Assembly: GCA_021527695.1 (NCBI GenBank)
Contig: JAKFAO010000003.1
Span: forward strand, 1,674,001-1,738,000
Direction: 5' to 3'
Source: Naematelia aurantialba
Taxonomy: Eukaryota > Basidiomycota > Tremellomycetes > Tremellales > Naemateliaceae
DNA: 64,000 bases
Position 1 is the first letter of the stretch. Every line of letters starts with the position of its first letter. Positions 22,606-33,759 of the stretch are shown here, piece by piece. The position numbers and the translations under genes were made by a program. The notes below the pieces were generated by a model. It was not told the origin of the DNA and searched no databases. It saw nothing but the letters and a program-made list of their open reading frames with translations.

Positions 22606-23382
22606 CTTCGTGACTACTAGTAGTATGTCAGTGTTGCGAGAAACCGTTGAGCGTTAGTTGAGGGGCGGTCAATAAGATGAGCACGGAGACGAGTCAGTAA
22701 CCGACGACTCTTTATGACCGTCTTCAAGACATATGTAAGTCATGTGACCCAGCCGCCAGCGTCATCACCATCGTGGCTGAAAGTATGACAGCAGCATGGG
22801 TTCAGCTGATTCCATTCCAAGACGGGAATCAGCAACAAAGCGCCAAGAGACGCGGGCTGCGACCACAGCCGTCCACTGCCGTCCCACCCGGCAAATACGG
22901 GGGGGAGGGGGGACGAGGGGAGAAGTGGAGGAAGTGGAGGAAGTGGAGGAAGTGGAGGGAGGAGAGGGAGGAGAGGGAGGAGAGGGAGGAGAGGGCAGAA
23001 GTAGTAGCCGGACGACGCCGGCGGACACTGGTCACCAGCCCGTGCGAGATCGGCCATGTTCCGATCCACATCGAGTCGCTGGGAGCCGAGACGCTGCACG
23101 GTCGCTAGCGGGAGGAGCAGCAGCAATCACGAGATGCAGGCGTAGACAGGTATGTAGAAGACGTTGTGATCAGGACTGATTGCAGCAGTCGCCATGGATG
23201 CCAGCGACGTCGGCTCCCGGGCACATGATGAACACTGACTGGTACCTCGCAAGTGACCAGCCATCTCCATCCTAGCCACGCGCACTTGTATTTATCACTT
23301 GCATGCGTCTTGTATGCGCCTCGGCCTCTATCGACTTGCGAGTGTGCGTGGCTCTGCAGCTGCGGCGCGCTCGATAACCACC
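22606..23382. promoter_or_regulatory. Divergent promoter with polypurine tract
   Basis: 777 bp between the start codons of the MFS transporter (minus) and the peroxiredoxin (plus). At about 22900-22997 there is a nearly pure purine tract on the plus strand: a G-run, four gaagtggag units, then five gagggagga units, all with 9-bp period. Spurious long open frames on both strands arise from this tract. Confidence 0.6.
22900..22997. repeat. 9-bp polypurine tandem repeat
   Basis: Purine-only strand of about 95 nt made of two adjoining 9-bp families (gaagtggag then gagggagga). Sequence of this kind can form triplex or G-rich structures; that is inference. Confidence 0.9.
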
Positions 23383-24730
23383 ATGCCACATGGACTGATC
23401 GGCAAGCCAGCACCACCGCTCGAGCTGCCGTCTATCCCTGAGGGTGCGCCGTACAAGCTGCCCATAGGCGAGAAGGTGGGTCTCTCCGCCGTGGACGAGA
23501 CTTGGATACTAACGTCTCCACCTGCAGCCAATCGCACTCTTCTTCGTGAGTCGAGCTCGGTGTTCCCACATTCAGTAGGGGGATGGTGTTCCCTCCCTTT
23601 CAACCCTATCATATTTCCTCGTCTCACTCTCGGGGCAGACACTCTTGCTGCTGTTCAAGTGGCCTGTCCATCCTTCTCAGCCACTGAATCCGGCGCAGTT
23701 CCCCAAAGCAGGCTCGACTGGCTGCACCCTCGAGGCATGCTCCTTTCGCGATGCCCAGACCAAGAATGTGACGTTCAAGCGACACCCCGAGCTAGCCGTC
23801 GTAGGCATCAGCAGCGGTATGTTGACAGCCTTCTTCCCTCTTCTTCTTCTCCACCTCTCCTTTGTGTTACTTCCCCTCCGCCTCGACTTTGTCTTACTCT
23901 CCCTCTTGCCTTTCCGGCTTGCTCTGACTCCTTGTGCTCTTCTCGCCCACCGCCGGTCCAGGCTGCGCTCCACCGCTTCCATCTTCAAACGCACCCCGTT
24001 CCGAGCTGACGCACCTCTTCCATGCCGTCTCCTCAACCTCGCTCGTGGCATCCCTGTCGCCCGTCCTCGTCTCTGTTCCCGGCCACAGACTCCACGGCCA
24101 AGCAGCAATCGTTTGCGGACCAGCACTCCCTGCCGTACCCGCTCGTGTCGGATGCCGACTCGAAAGCCCGAGAGGCATATCAGGTCGACAAGGCGTTCTT
24201 CGGTCTTGCACCAGGTGCGTCTCTCTCCCGTCTTCTCTCTTCTCCCTTCTCTGGAACCACTCACCCCTAGCTCTCTGCTCGTACTCTTTCACCTCTTCAC
24301 CCTGCCCTTTCTCCATCCAAACTTCCCTGCCTTGCACATTCTGAATCCCGGGCAGGCCGCGCAACTTTCTTCATCGACCCCAAGGGCACTATCACAGGCG
24401 TGTGCGACAAGATGTTGGATCATTCGTATGTGTCCTGTTCTCCGCCTCTCCCCGTTGCCCCTTCTGTCTCCCCTTCGTTGCCCATCTCCTCGTCTCGTCC
24501 ATATCTCCTTCCTTGTCTACTTCCGTGCATAATCTCCCCCGTCCTTCTCCCAACCTACTCTCATCCGCCCAACTCTATCTTCAATCCTGCTCAGCCCACC
24601 CCCTCTCCTTTCTTTCCCCTTCTCTACAGTTGGCGTTGCGCACCCAGGTGATCATGGCTCATCGCCTAGCGCACATGTCAAGTTTGTCGAAAAGATGTTG
24701 GCTGCGCTTGAAGGGTCTGCAAATGCTTGA
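23383..24730 (+). CDS. Peroxiredoxin, BCP/DOT5 (PrxQ) type
   Basis: Thiol peroxidase that reduces H2O2 and alkyl hydroperoxides. Model: 23383..23475, 23528..23545, 23699..23816, 24089..24214, 24356..24425, 24670..24730; 161 aa. Exon 3 has FPKAGSTGCTLEACSFRD: peroxidatic Cys about 46 and a second Cys five residues later (about 51), the atypical 2-Cys spacing of BCP/PrxQ enzymes. Downstream are VVGISSDSTAKQQSFA, LPYPLVSDADSKAREAY, RATFFIDPKGTITGV and AHVKFVEKML. The C-terminal acceptor at 24669 was chosen because the nearer one at 24629 shifts frame. Three introns are unusually long (about 140-270 nt) and pyrimidine-rich. Fungal Dot5 is nuclear; I see no clear signal here, so location is open. 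Confidence 0.9.
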
Positions 24731-25321
24731 GGGCTGCAACAGCTTGAGGGATAGCAACAGCTCAAGGACAAGACAAGCAGCACCTGAGCCACGATGGCGT
24801 CTGCAGATCTCCAGATCGGGAAACAAGAGTAGTCTGTGGGTTCTGCAATGCCCCCATCTCACATCTGAACCTGGGCTTGTCGGACATGGGTCGTCGGCGT
24901 GTTTCCACGGCGGCAAATAACAGCGATCAGACGGCACCGAAAGACAGATGGGTCCACGATGTATTTACTGTCCTATGTATAATGCCTGGAATATATGCAT
25001 GCCTATGCCTGATGAGAACCAGCCTATGCGGACGCTGCTATCCCGCCATCGCTCACTGCCGCACGGACTCGACCCTACCCCAGCCTACTCCTATCGCCCG
25101 CCCCGACCGAAGCCTCCCCCGCATCGACGCACACGCTCCGTCACCTCGTGTCCTCACCTCCTGAATCGCCGTTCACTCGTATAGTATCCACATTTGGTGC
25201 TACCCCCCTCATATCGTATCCACAAATCGTCCTACCTCCCCTCAACCCCCTCATATCGTATCCACAAATCGTCCTAGCTCCCTCATATCCCTCATATAGT
25301 ACCCACAATTCGTCCTACCGC
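24731..25321. other. Convergent intergenic region
   Basis: 591 bp between the peroxiredoxin stop (plus) and the YME1 stop (minus). The right part is occupied by the 32-bp repeat array described separately. The left part shows no gene. Confidence 0.45.
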
Positions 25322-25348
25322 TCATATAGTGTCCACAATTGGCCCCAC
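25175..25348. repeat. About 32-bp tandem repeat over the YME1 stop codon
   Basis: Five or so imperfect copies of a unit like ctcatatcgtatccacaaat plus a cgtcctacctcc spacer. The copy at 25321-25348 encodes the last YME1 codons and stop on the minus strand (IVDTI then TGA). Array copies are therefore diverged duplicates of the gene's own 3' end. Confidence 0.88.
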
Positions 25349-28300
25349 CTCCCCTCTCTTCTCAGCTGCACCCATGAGCTTGGCGCCCTCCTCGGCCCCT
25401 AGCCGGTCCAGCTTCTCCCCCCGCAAGACCGTCTTCACTTCCTCCAGACTCAGCTCTTCGTACTCTACCAACGCTTTCGCCAGCTGCCCCGCATCAGCCC
25501 CATCACCCCCTCCGGGCTGTAGACAGAACGCTCACCGTATGTAACTCTTGTTCGTGGTCTTTCAGCAACTTGGCCGCCCGGTCCATCGAAGCGTTCAAAA
25601 ACCTGTCCCCGAGTCAGCGCGGGCTCTTCGTTCTCCCGTCATGGCCAAAGCCGTCAAGTGGACTCACGCCCTGACCTCCCCCTCAATCACGTCCTTCTGC
25701 TTGCCGCTCAAGAACTGTGATTCCTCGTCGCCAAGTGCAACAAGCCCGACTTTATCACTGAACCCGTAACTCTTCGAGATGTCAGCCCGACGGATCCTAG
25801 ACCCCAACCCTAGCTCAGAGCGACAGGATTGCATGATAGGGGCGTGTCACTGACCCGGATCATCCGTGCAGCCACATCAGTTGCGCGTGTGAGATCGCTG
25901 GAGCACCCAGACGTCGTATCGTCCCTGCCATATATCATCTCCTCTGCCGCACGCCCACCGAGCGCCACGTCGATCATGGCGTTGTACTCGCGCCGGGTAT
26001 ACGAGTCTGCTCGTGTCAGCAACGCCCGATGCGGATGCTAGATGGACTGGCCTTTGTCCTGTTCTGGTAGTTGGAAGGTAATCCCGAGCGCCTGTCCACG
26101 CGGCATGATGGTGCTATCACCGCATCAGCTCGGGGACAGCAGAAGCCACAAAGCCTGTGACCGTACACTTTGTGCAGTGGCATGGCGCCAGGCGTGTGCA
26201 GTGCCACCAGCGCGTGTCCGCCTTCATGGTATGCGGTTGCTCGTTTCGACTCTTCGGTGACATAGTGGCTTCTGCGTTCAGCGCCCATCAAGATGCGGTC
26301 TGTCGATCAGCATCGGCGCCATCACCAAGCAGCCCACCTTTTGCCCATTCAAAGTGTTTCAGCTGGACCGCTGATGACCCCTCACGAGACGCCTTGACGG
26401 CAGCCTGACCATATCAGCATCAACGCTGGCCGGTAGTGAGCCACCCACCTGGTTGACCAGATTCTGCAAGTCCGCACCGCTCATTCCTGGTGTGCCTCGC
26501 GCAATGACGCTGGGGTCCACATCCGTATCGTAGTGAACGTTCGACATGTGGTATTTGAGGATCTCCATGCGACCCCGTACATCTGGCAAGCCCACGTTGA
26601 CTGCATTGCATCAGTATGGACCTTGAAGGGGCGGGAGTGACACACCATGTCGGTCGAATCGTCCTGGACGGGTCAAAGCGGGATCAAGCGATTGCGGAAA
26701 GTTGGTAGCAGCGACGATGATGACTCCTTCGGAGCCCTCAAAGCCGTCCAGCTCGACCAGCAGCTGATTCAGAGTCTGCTTCATGTAACTCTGGGCGGAA
26801 TCAGTACAGAACTCAGCCGTGGGGATGCTACGGACGAGGTCTCTGGCACCGCGCTTTGAACCGAGAGCGTCCAGCTCGTCGATGAAGACGATAGCTGGAG
26901 CCTTCTTCTTGGCCGCTGCGAAGAGCTCTCTGATGCGTTTGGCTGTAATTGACGTGATCAGCATGTAAGTCGAGCATGACGATCGAAAGCGAAAGGCAAG
27001 GAAGACGTGAGAGAAGGGGTGTAGAGGGAAGAGAAAGGCAGATGAGAGAAGAAAGCAAGACCGCATGGAAGAGAGAAGAAAGCGCAGATCATAAGAGAGC
27101 ACAGAACAGAAGAAAGCGCAGACGCCAGAAAGACACCCACCTCCAACACCAACAAACATCTCGTCAAATCCACTCCCACTGGCAAAGAAGAACGGCACCT
27201 CTGCCTCTCCGGCAATAGCCTTTGCCAGCAGCGTCTTTCCCGTCCCAGGAGGACCCGTGAGAAGGACGCCCTTGGGTAATCGACCGCCGAGGTTGGAGAA
27301 CTTTTCGGGGTTCTTCAAGAACTCTACAATCTCCTCCAGTTCCTACCGATCACGCGTTAGCTGAGGAAGGCTGTGTAACTGGCGTCAAAGCTCCCCACCC
27401 CACCCCTCCTCCGTCTTCCCCCTCCACGAGAGATTGTCTCTCACGAGACTTGGACTCCAGGAAGCGCGGATATGGACGGTTGCCTCTGAGAGTCGGGTTG
27501 CAGGGTGTACAGATACTCACGCCTTTGGCTTCGTCGCACCCATGCACATCTGAGAACCGGACCCTCTTGCCTTCTTCCGGCATGAACTCCTGTGGCCCAG
27601 GACCGGCCTTCATCAGCCCCGTGCTCTCCATGACCATGCTGACGATCGTGAGGATCAGGAAGCCCCACAGCAAGAGTCCGAGGACGTAGCGTATACCCCG
27701 CCATGCGTTGGCGCTCGCCGGAGGAGGCGCCAGCTGGACGTGGATCGGGGAGAGGGGTGTGCCGGGTTGTGCGAGTGGGTTGCTGGCGGCACCAGACGCC
27801 GACGCAGAAGCGGTTCCGGCCGGCGGAGGGGCGGTGGATTTGTTGAGCGAGGCGACCAGAGGCGAGACTGTCGGCGGTTGCTGTGGCTGTGACGAGGACG
27901 ACGAGGCGGAGTCTGCGCTGGCCGGTGTGGTCGGGGGTAGGGCACTAGGAGTAGGAGTAGGAGTAGGGGCCGGGGCAACCGAATGGACGAGGAGAGCGTC
28001 TCGCCTGCGGACAAACTTGGCTGCCTCGGCGAGCCTGCCGGCCTTGCCGAGCGCCTCGAGGAAGATGCCCCAGCCCGCTTCGCTGCCGAGCAGAGCTGCG
28101 CTCCTGCCCGCCTCGCTGTCGCCCAGCGCCGTCGCCTCGTAGTACCTGCACAGCCCGGCGTACTCTCCTCCGTCTAGCAGGGCGCGCAGCAGCGCCAGCT
28201 GGTCCGACAGCGATTCCGGCGCCTGGATCACCGCCGACTCGAGCGCCGCGATGTGTTTCTGGAACTCGGTCAGAGGGATATCGGGGAGGCTGTCGCTGTC

Positions 28301-28655
28301 TTCTTCTGCCGAGGTCGAACTCTCCGTCGAGGCGGCGGAGGCAGGGGTGCTGGAAGCGGAAGGAGAAGCACCTCCTCCGGGAGGAGAAGAAGGGGGTTTC
28401 GAGCGCGAGAAGAGCGCGAGAGATACCCGGCTACTATGCAGTGCCCGGTACCTCAGCGAACACTGCGACACCTACAAGCACGCTCAGCACCGCCTACCTA
28501 CAATACCACACCAGGCCACAATATGACATGTTGACCGGGGGCCAGAGGACACAAGACAAAGAACTCACTCGAGAGGCGCCAGCCCGCAACGCCTGCGTCC
28601 GCCCAGCCAGCCCAAGCAGCTCGCCGCCCAGCATCGGCAGTCCACGGAACGCCAT
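25322..28655 (-). CDS. YME1: Mitochondrial i-AAA protease YME1
   Basis: FtsH-type ATP-dependent zinc protease of the inner membrane, facing the intermembrane space. Model: complement(25322..25483, 25536..25602, 25668..25771, 25855..26006, 26052..26113, 26167..26299, 26338..26404, 26449..26600, 26646..26942, 27141..27342, 27521..28462, 28569..28655), 808 aa (yeast 747). An Arg-rich presequence with signal-like [14 protein letters not shown] is followed by a long Pro/Ser/Thr-rich linker, a membrane helix (about 287-309), Walker A GPPGTGKT (about 373), Walker [12 protein letters not shown], the second region of homology [13 protein letters not shown], zinc motif HEGGH (about 607) and [15 protein letters not shown]. 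The intron starting at 26051 uses a GC donor: only that position gives [19 protein letters not shown]. Exon 1 is inferred from the targeting sequence and a good splice pair. Confidence 0.95.
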
Positions 28656-29039
28656 GGCCCACCACTCGGATAGCTCTGAACGCCTTTTCTTGCACTGCTG
28701 CGCTCACAATCGCAGCCACAGGGGTATCTCGAACAAAATGTAAATGCCAAAAAAACAAAAGTCAGACCTAGAGCACTCGTTTGGCTTTGCTGACAATCGG
28801 AAATTATGGAATGGAACGTTTCGGAAGCCGTTTCGAACTGGGTGGCCACAAAAGTGGCAGCAATCCGATTGTGCTGGTCTACTTGCGTTTCATCTCCTAA
28901 TCCAGAGGGCCAGGCTGTCCAGCAGCCTGCAGCGAGGGTAGACACCCAGTCATGGTCACACTCGAAAGGTGGAAGCATGGGATGTTGCCAGCAAGAGAGA
29001 CATGCAAGCGCGTTACTCGTCAAACAGGTAGTGTCCTCG
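28656..29039. other. Upstream region of YME1
   Basis: 384 bp between the stop of the gene at 29040 and the YME1 start, both on the minus strand. It should carry the YME1 promoter and the neighbour's 3' end. No repeat or further gene seen. Confidence 0.4.
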
Positions 29040-30777
29040 CTACTGATACATCTTGTATCCTGGTGCCGTACCACGTTGTACCGGGCCATACGCCTGCGCC
29101 TGCCGTGGCACCGAATCCTGTCCATAACCATAACCTGCACCAGCTGCGCCATATGCTTGCTGTGCCTGTGGTATCGCATACCCATACTGGACACTATTTT
29201 GATGGTACCCCGGACGCAGGTGGTTCGCGGCCCGCATTTGGTGCCAATACCACTGGGCGTAAGCAAGCGTCCCCGGCGGCGCTGGTGGCCCAGAAGGCAC
29301 ATCCACTCTATGGCGAAATCGGCTCCGATGTGATGGGTTGAGTCGAGAGTCTGGATTCTCCGTTAAAAAGGCAGCTTGGTCCGCCGGCGAGAGCCGCGAG
29401 AATGCCAGAGCCTGAGCAGAATGTCAGCTGACCAACAATGCAAGAGGATCTCAGGTTTCAGCGAAACGGAATAGAAGGGGATTGCTGCCTGCAACTCACA
29501 TCGGCATCGTTTTGCCGTTTATGACGCACCCCCCACACGGTCAAAACAATCAGCATCAGCCCTAACACTCCCCCCGCCACTCCCAGTCCTACAGCCAAGC
29601 GCTCCCCTTTCGTCGGATCGTGCGGATCGACAGGTAAGGCCCCGGGCGTCTTGACGGCCACAGTAGCAAAGTGTGTATATGCCGTAGTGGGCGATGGAGG
29701 CTCGGGCCCATTGGTCGTTGGTAAAGGCGCGACTGAGAATGTCTGTGAGGCGAAGAAATTGCGCTGTCCTAGGAGGGGGTTGGCACAGGTATTGTTGTCG
29801 GTCTGTGGGGTCAGTGGATACCTGCATCAGGAAGGAAGGACAGAAAGGAAGGAGAGAAACAGAATGAAGGAAGGAAGGAGGACAGGGCCGCAAGACGACA
29901 GAACTTACAACGTCTGCCTGGAGCCAAGTTTGGTTCACCACAAACATATACCATCCCGCTTTCTTGAAGGTAAACGGGTATCCAATTGGAAACGCCTCAG
30001 CCGTCGCGCCACATAGGCCATCACTGCCGAACGGTACCGCTCCAGAATCATTCACGTTCGACTGTCCTGACGAGGGAAACACATTGACCTGCGTAGCGCT
30101 AGTGAGCTTGTGTGATGTTCTAGAAGAAATTCAAGAAGGAAGACGCAAAGGAACATCAAGAGGGAAGCTCGGGTCGCTCACAAGGTAGCTGGGGAAGATG
30201 AGGAGCGGCTGGACTTGGCGCAGCCACCCTCCGACGGTAGGCGCAGGGTGGGGGACGGTATCGACGAAACCAAACGTGTAGTTCAAGTCTAGGCTGGCCG
30301 TCAGCGGCTTCCCTCAAATGGTCATGCAGTCAGACAGGCAGAGTCGGGACGAGACAGTGCAAGCGGCGATGGACGTGAGCAAGTGGCGATGGTGAGGCGG
30401 CATGGAGGCATACCGACGTAGACCGGCTGGAAGGGGTCGGGCATGATGAGACCGATGGTTGGCGCCAGTGGAATCGGTGCCGAGGCAGGACGTAGCCTGA
30501 TTGGAGCGGTAGGAGTAACAGAAGACGTCGCTGAAGTGGCGATACCGAGGTCCGTGGTAGACACACCGAGAGTCGAGGTGGTTCCTTGCCTGCGGACGAG
30601 GTTGTTGGACGTGTAATGGGGTGGTGAAGCTGTGCTGGGTATGGGTTGATCATTTTCCAATTCGGGAAGCGAGGTGGCGGCAGCGTCGATGCTGGCGGTG
30701 AGAGAGAGCGAGACGGTGACGGGTGATGCTGTGGCGAGACCTATATACACAATGCCGAGCAGGACATGGAGCAGCAT
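29040..30777 (-). CDS. Type I membrane protein with signal peptide, single helix and Tyr/Gly/Gln-rich tail
   Basis: Model: complement(29040..29411, 29500..29802, 29909..30088, 30182..30288, 30414..30777), 441 aa. Residues 1-18 look like a signal peptide (MLLHVLLGIVYIGLATA). A Ser/Thr/Pro-rich ectodomain follows, with possible N-glycosylation sites (NYT, NDS, NQT). It contains FGFVDTVPHPAPTVGGW and FPIGYPFTFKKAGWYMFVV. One membrane helix (LAVGLGVAGGVLGLMLIVL) lies about residues 285-305, and a basic HKRQ stop-transfer follows. The cytoplasmic tail is rich in Tyr, Gly, Gln and Ala. The fold of the ectodomain resembles fungal cell-surface proteins of unknown function; I cannot assign a family. 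Tandem with YME1. Confidence 0.75.
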
Positions 30778-30954
30778 CAGACGTCAGTAGTATGTGTTAG
30801 TAATCACAACGTCGTCGAGAATCAATTAAAATCGCAGCACCGCCTGATCAAAGGGATGCCTCGGCCAAAACAAAAAGTGTGTACCATCCTCTACCTTTTC
30901 GACGCACAGACCGCCTCACTAGGGTTACGTAACCATGCCTATGACATATGCAAC

Positions 30955-32808
30955 TCAAGCATGCCCATTCGGCTTGCGGCCTTGGTCCAGCCTCAGCCAC
31001 TGCACCAGCGCGACGATCAACAGGCTCTGACCATAGGGCACTGGGACGCGTGCGATCGTCTTGTAAAAGTCGGCATCCTGGCTGACCGGAGTGCCCTTCG
31101 AAACGTTTGCCACTTGGCCGTTTGGCTGCACTTGAGCGATGGATGCTTTCAGTCCGGCAAGCGCGGGCGGGAGATACCGCTCGGCATCTAGCAAGCCCTA
31201 GAAGCTGTCAGAACCGTTACGGAGCGTGGTGGTTTCACGGATGCGCGTGCGAATCGACGGATCGAGCGGCGTAGCGCAGGAGGGAGAAACAGATATCGGG
31301 ATGTGGAACAAGAAGAACGAGGAGCAGGAAGGAAAGCAGAGTAGCTAGAGCAGCTAAAGCACGAATGGAAGCGGACGTACCAGTCGGATGCCCATGAGGA
31401 TCCCGCCGACGAAGCCTGAAGTGGCACTGGTCTCGACATAACTCGTCGGATCATTCAACAGCGTCCGCCACAGCCCCGTCTCCTCGTCCTGGAGGGGCAA
31501 GAGTCCGTCGACCTGTCTCTGAAACGTGGACACCAGCGCGCGGTAGACCGAGTCGGTCTTTGGCAGCTGGACGAGGTCGAGGAACATGGGGATAGCGAGT
31601 GTCACCTGCGGCTGTCAACACACGCGCCAACGCCATCCCCGCATCCGTAGGGTCGGCAAGATGAGGTAAGCGACTCGGTACTGACCCAGCAGTTTCCACG
31701 GCCCCAGAGCGCTCGGCCGTAGTTGTGCCCTGAACCCTTCCCGTCGAATTCCCAACCATGGAACCATAGACCGGAAGTCGTGTCCATGAGGTACTGCGTA
31801 TGGACCAGGAATTGGTATTTGGCTTGGACGCGTCAACCCAAATCACGTACAGCAGGACTTTGGGGTGGAAGGGGCAGGACTCACCCTCTTCAACGTAGTG
31901 TGGCCGATTTCGCAGGACGCCGATCTTCGCCAGAGGCATCACTGTCATCATGAGCGTGTCGTCCCACAGTTGGTTCTTGTTCTCCAACCGGAAGGTGACT
32001 GGGGTCAGTGCCAGCCCCGAGGGGTCGCTCACGATGCTGGAACCCGCCCTGCTCTGTCCCTGCGATTCACCATCAGCGCGCTGCTCTGAATGCCCGTGAA
32101 AACGCCCTGTCCACGGTATCCACGGTATCCACCGCGCCCGGGATGTCCCGACGCCCACTTACTCGGAAGATCATGCATCACCCACTCGGCCCAGTCCTCC
32201 ATCCACCCTTCGAACCGCACCCTCTCCTCGCTACTGAGGATCGACCCGCCCCTCTGCTCGTCGAGCTCGACAAGGCTCGCAACAGAATAGAGCACCGACA
32301 TGGTGTTGATGTTCTTCGTGGTCGTGCCCTCGCAATGTCTCGCCTCGTACCAGTCTTTCATGATCGTCAGTGTTTGTGTCGCCCTGGGGGACTTGGGATC
32401 GACCGTCGACGTGAGGATATAGTACTGTCGAGGTTCAGCCATGTTCTTTGAGCCTCCACGGCAGCTCACATCAAGGAGACCGTTCAGTCCGATAGCCTGG
32501 GGCCATTCCCAAAAGTTCCAGGTGATGCTATCGATGATCCGCCCGTCGGGCACTGTTTGTCAGCCCGGGGAATACTAGTGAGCACCGTAAATGAGCGACC
32601 TACGTTGGTATCGCCAGCGGCCGGTCTCGTCTTTGATATTCACCAGCGCTTCGGTGACTTGATCAATGACCTTGACCACCTCGCCCGCTTGCAGGGTGTA
32701 GGTGCGATAGTCGAACGCGGGAGGGGGGATGAGCTCCTCGACCCCTTTGTTGCTGAACATCTGGGCCGGGGCATTGTCAGCCGGGTCGACCTTGACCGGG
32801 GTGATCAT
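30955..32808 (-). CDS. GH105 unsaturated glycuronyl hydrolase
   Basis: Removes unsaturated uronic acid from the non-reducing end of oligosaccharides left by polysaccharide lyases (rhamnogalacturonan or related glycans). Model: complement(30955..31197, 31381..31605, 31686..31822, 31885..31998, 32033..32053, 32163..32424, 32470..32552, 32604..32808), 429 aa. Signature stretches: WNFWEWPQAIGLNGLLD, the catalytic-loop motif LWDDTLMMTVMPLAKIG, SGLWFHGWEFDGKG, HNYGRALWGRGNCW, and TSATSGFVGGILMGIRL. A 21-nt exon (32033-32053) supplies QGGFQH just before the TFRLENKNQ segment. No signal peptide is visible, so the enzyme is probably intracellular, as is usual for GH105. It is divergent from an ACS-type MFS transporter at 33760, suggesting uptake followed by cleavage of oligouronides. 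Confidence 0.9.
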
Positions 32809-33759
32809 CTCTTGGAAAATTGACAGGACGAGTTAGGCCGCGTGGACTCGATGGATGTATCGCAAGACGTGTGATTTGTTGTGTGCTGTGTGTTCTGAAG
32901 CTAAACTCTGTACCGCAGGGTAGCAGACTGGGACAGCGTTGGAGTGTAGGCGCGATTGGCAGGTAGACGGATAGACAGGTGGAATTTGGCGACTCTGTGT
33001 CTGAGAACAGTGCAAGAACAGCACAGTGACACGGACTCTGAATCGAGCGCAGAATCACCCAACAACAGGATCCTCTTTCGGCCCGTGGGGGGATCCACTT
33101 CGGACCGGCGCGCTAATCCACCACGGCGAGCTTGCTGTGGCTTGGCGTCCCTCGAGATGGGTATTTTTGAACGCGCACTTGCCGGGTCTGTCTCTGCCTG
33201 GCTGCTGCCTCGGCTCAGGCAGGAGTCTCATCAGACGGCCGGGGCCGAGAGTTTAGGGTTCCGTATCTTCCCCGGACCCAAGCAGCGTCCGAGGCGCAGG
33301 AGTCCCCGTGTGGTATCCACCCGCTTTGGTGGGTCCCCTTCGCGCAGTAAAATCTCCCACTCGCATCGAGGCCAAGATCACGAGATGTTGCTCGCTGTTC
33401 CTGCACTTTTGATCGCTTCCTGAACTTGCTGTACTTGCTGCACTTGTTGTCCTTCCTGCTCGCGGCGTCGGTGCTTGGCATGTGCTTGGCAGGTCCGGTG
33501 CTGCTAAGATTCAGGCGGAGAGGGGAGACGGAGGTGGATACCTCCACGGGGCAATGGAGGTTATCAAGGGGCACCCACGGGGTCGTTCAGCAGCATTCTT
33601 CCCTCCCCGAGCTCTCTGCACCCCAACCTCTAACTTACCAGCCCGTCACTGGTCTTAAGGTCTACCATCTCCCCTTTGTACCACCAGAATTCAGCTCACT
33701 CACCTTGCTACTGACTGGCACTGGCACTGGTCTCGACGTGAAGAGTGACAACCTGCAAG
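32809..33759. promoter_or_regulatory. Shared upstream region, GH105 / MFS transporter
   Basis: 951 bp between the divergent start codons, long for this locus, without a convincing gene inside. It is a natural place for catabolite and inducer control sites, although I could not identify a specific motif. Open frames on both strands (for example 32956-33423) lack family features. Confidence 0.45.

Noticed and set aside
22740..23179. Overlapping open frames of 80-128 codons on both strands
   Set aside because: All are created by the polypurine repeat; they encode only Gly/Glu/Arg or Pro/Leu/Ser runs.
23645..24651. Long plus and minus open frames (up to 295 codons) over the peroxiredoxin
   Set aside because: They run through pyrimidine-rich introns; only the spliced exons match a known family.
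19185..25348. CRISPR array
   Set aside because: Repeats are direct tandem units without unique spacers, and the genome is clearly eukaryotic.
27708..28534. Plus-strand open frames of up to 144 codons
   Set aside because: Antisense shadow of the GC-rich YME1 exon 2.
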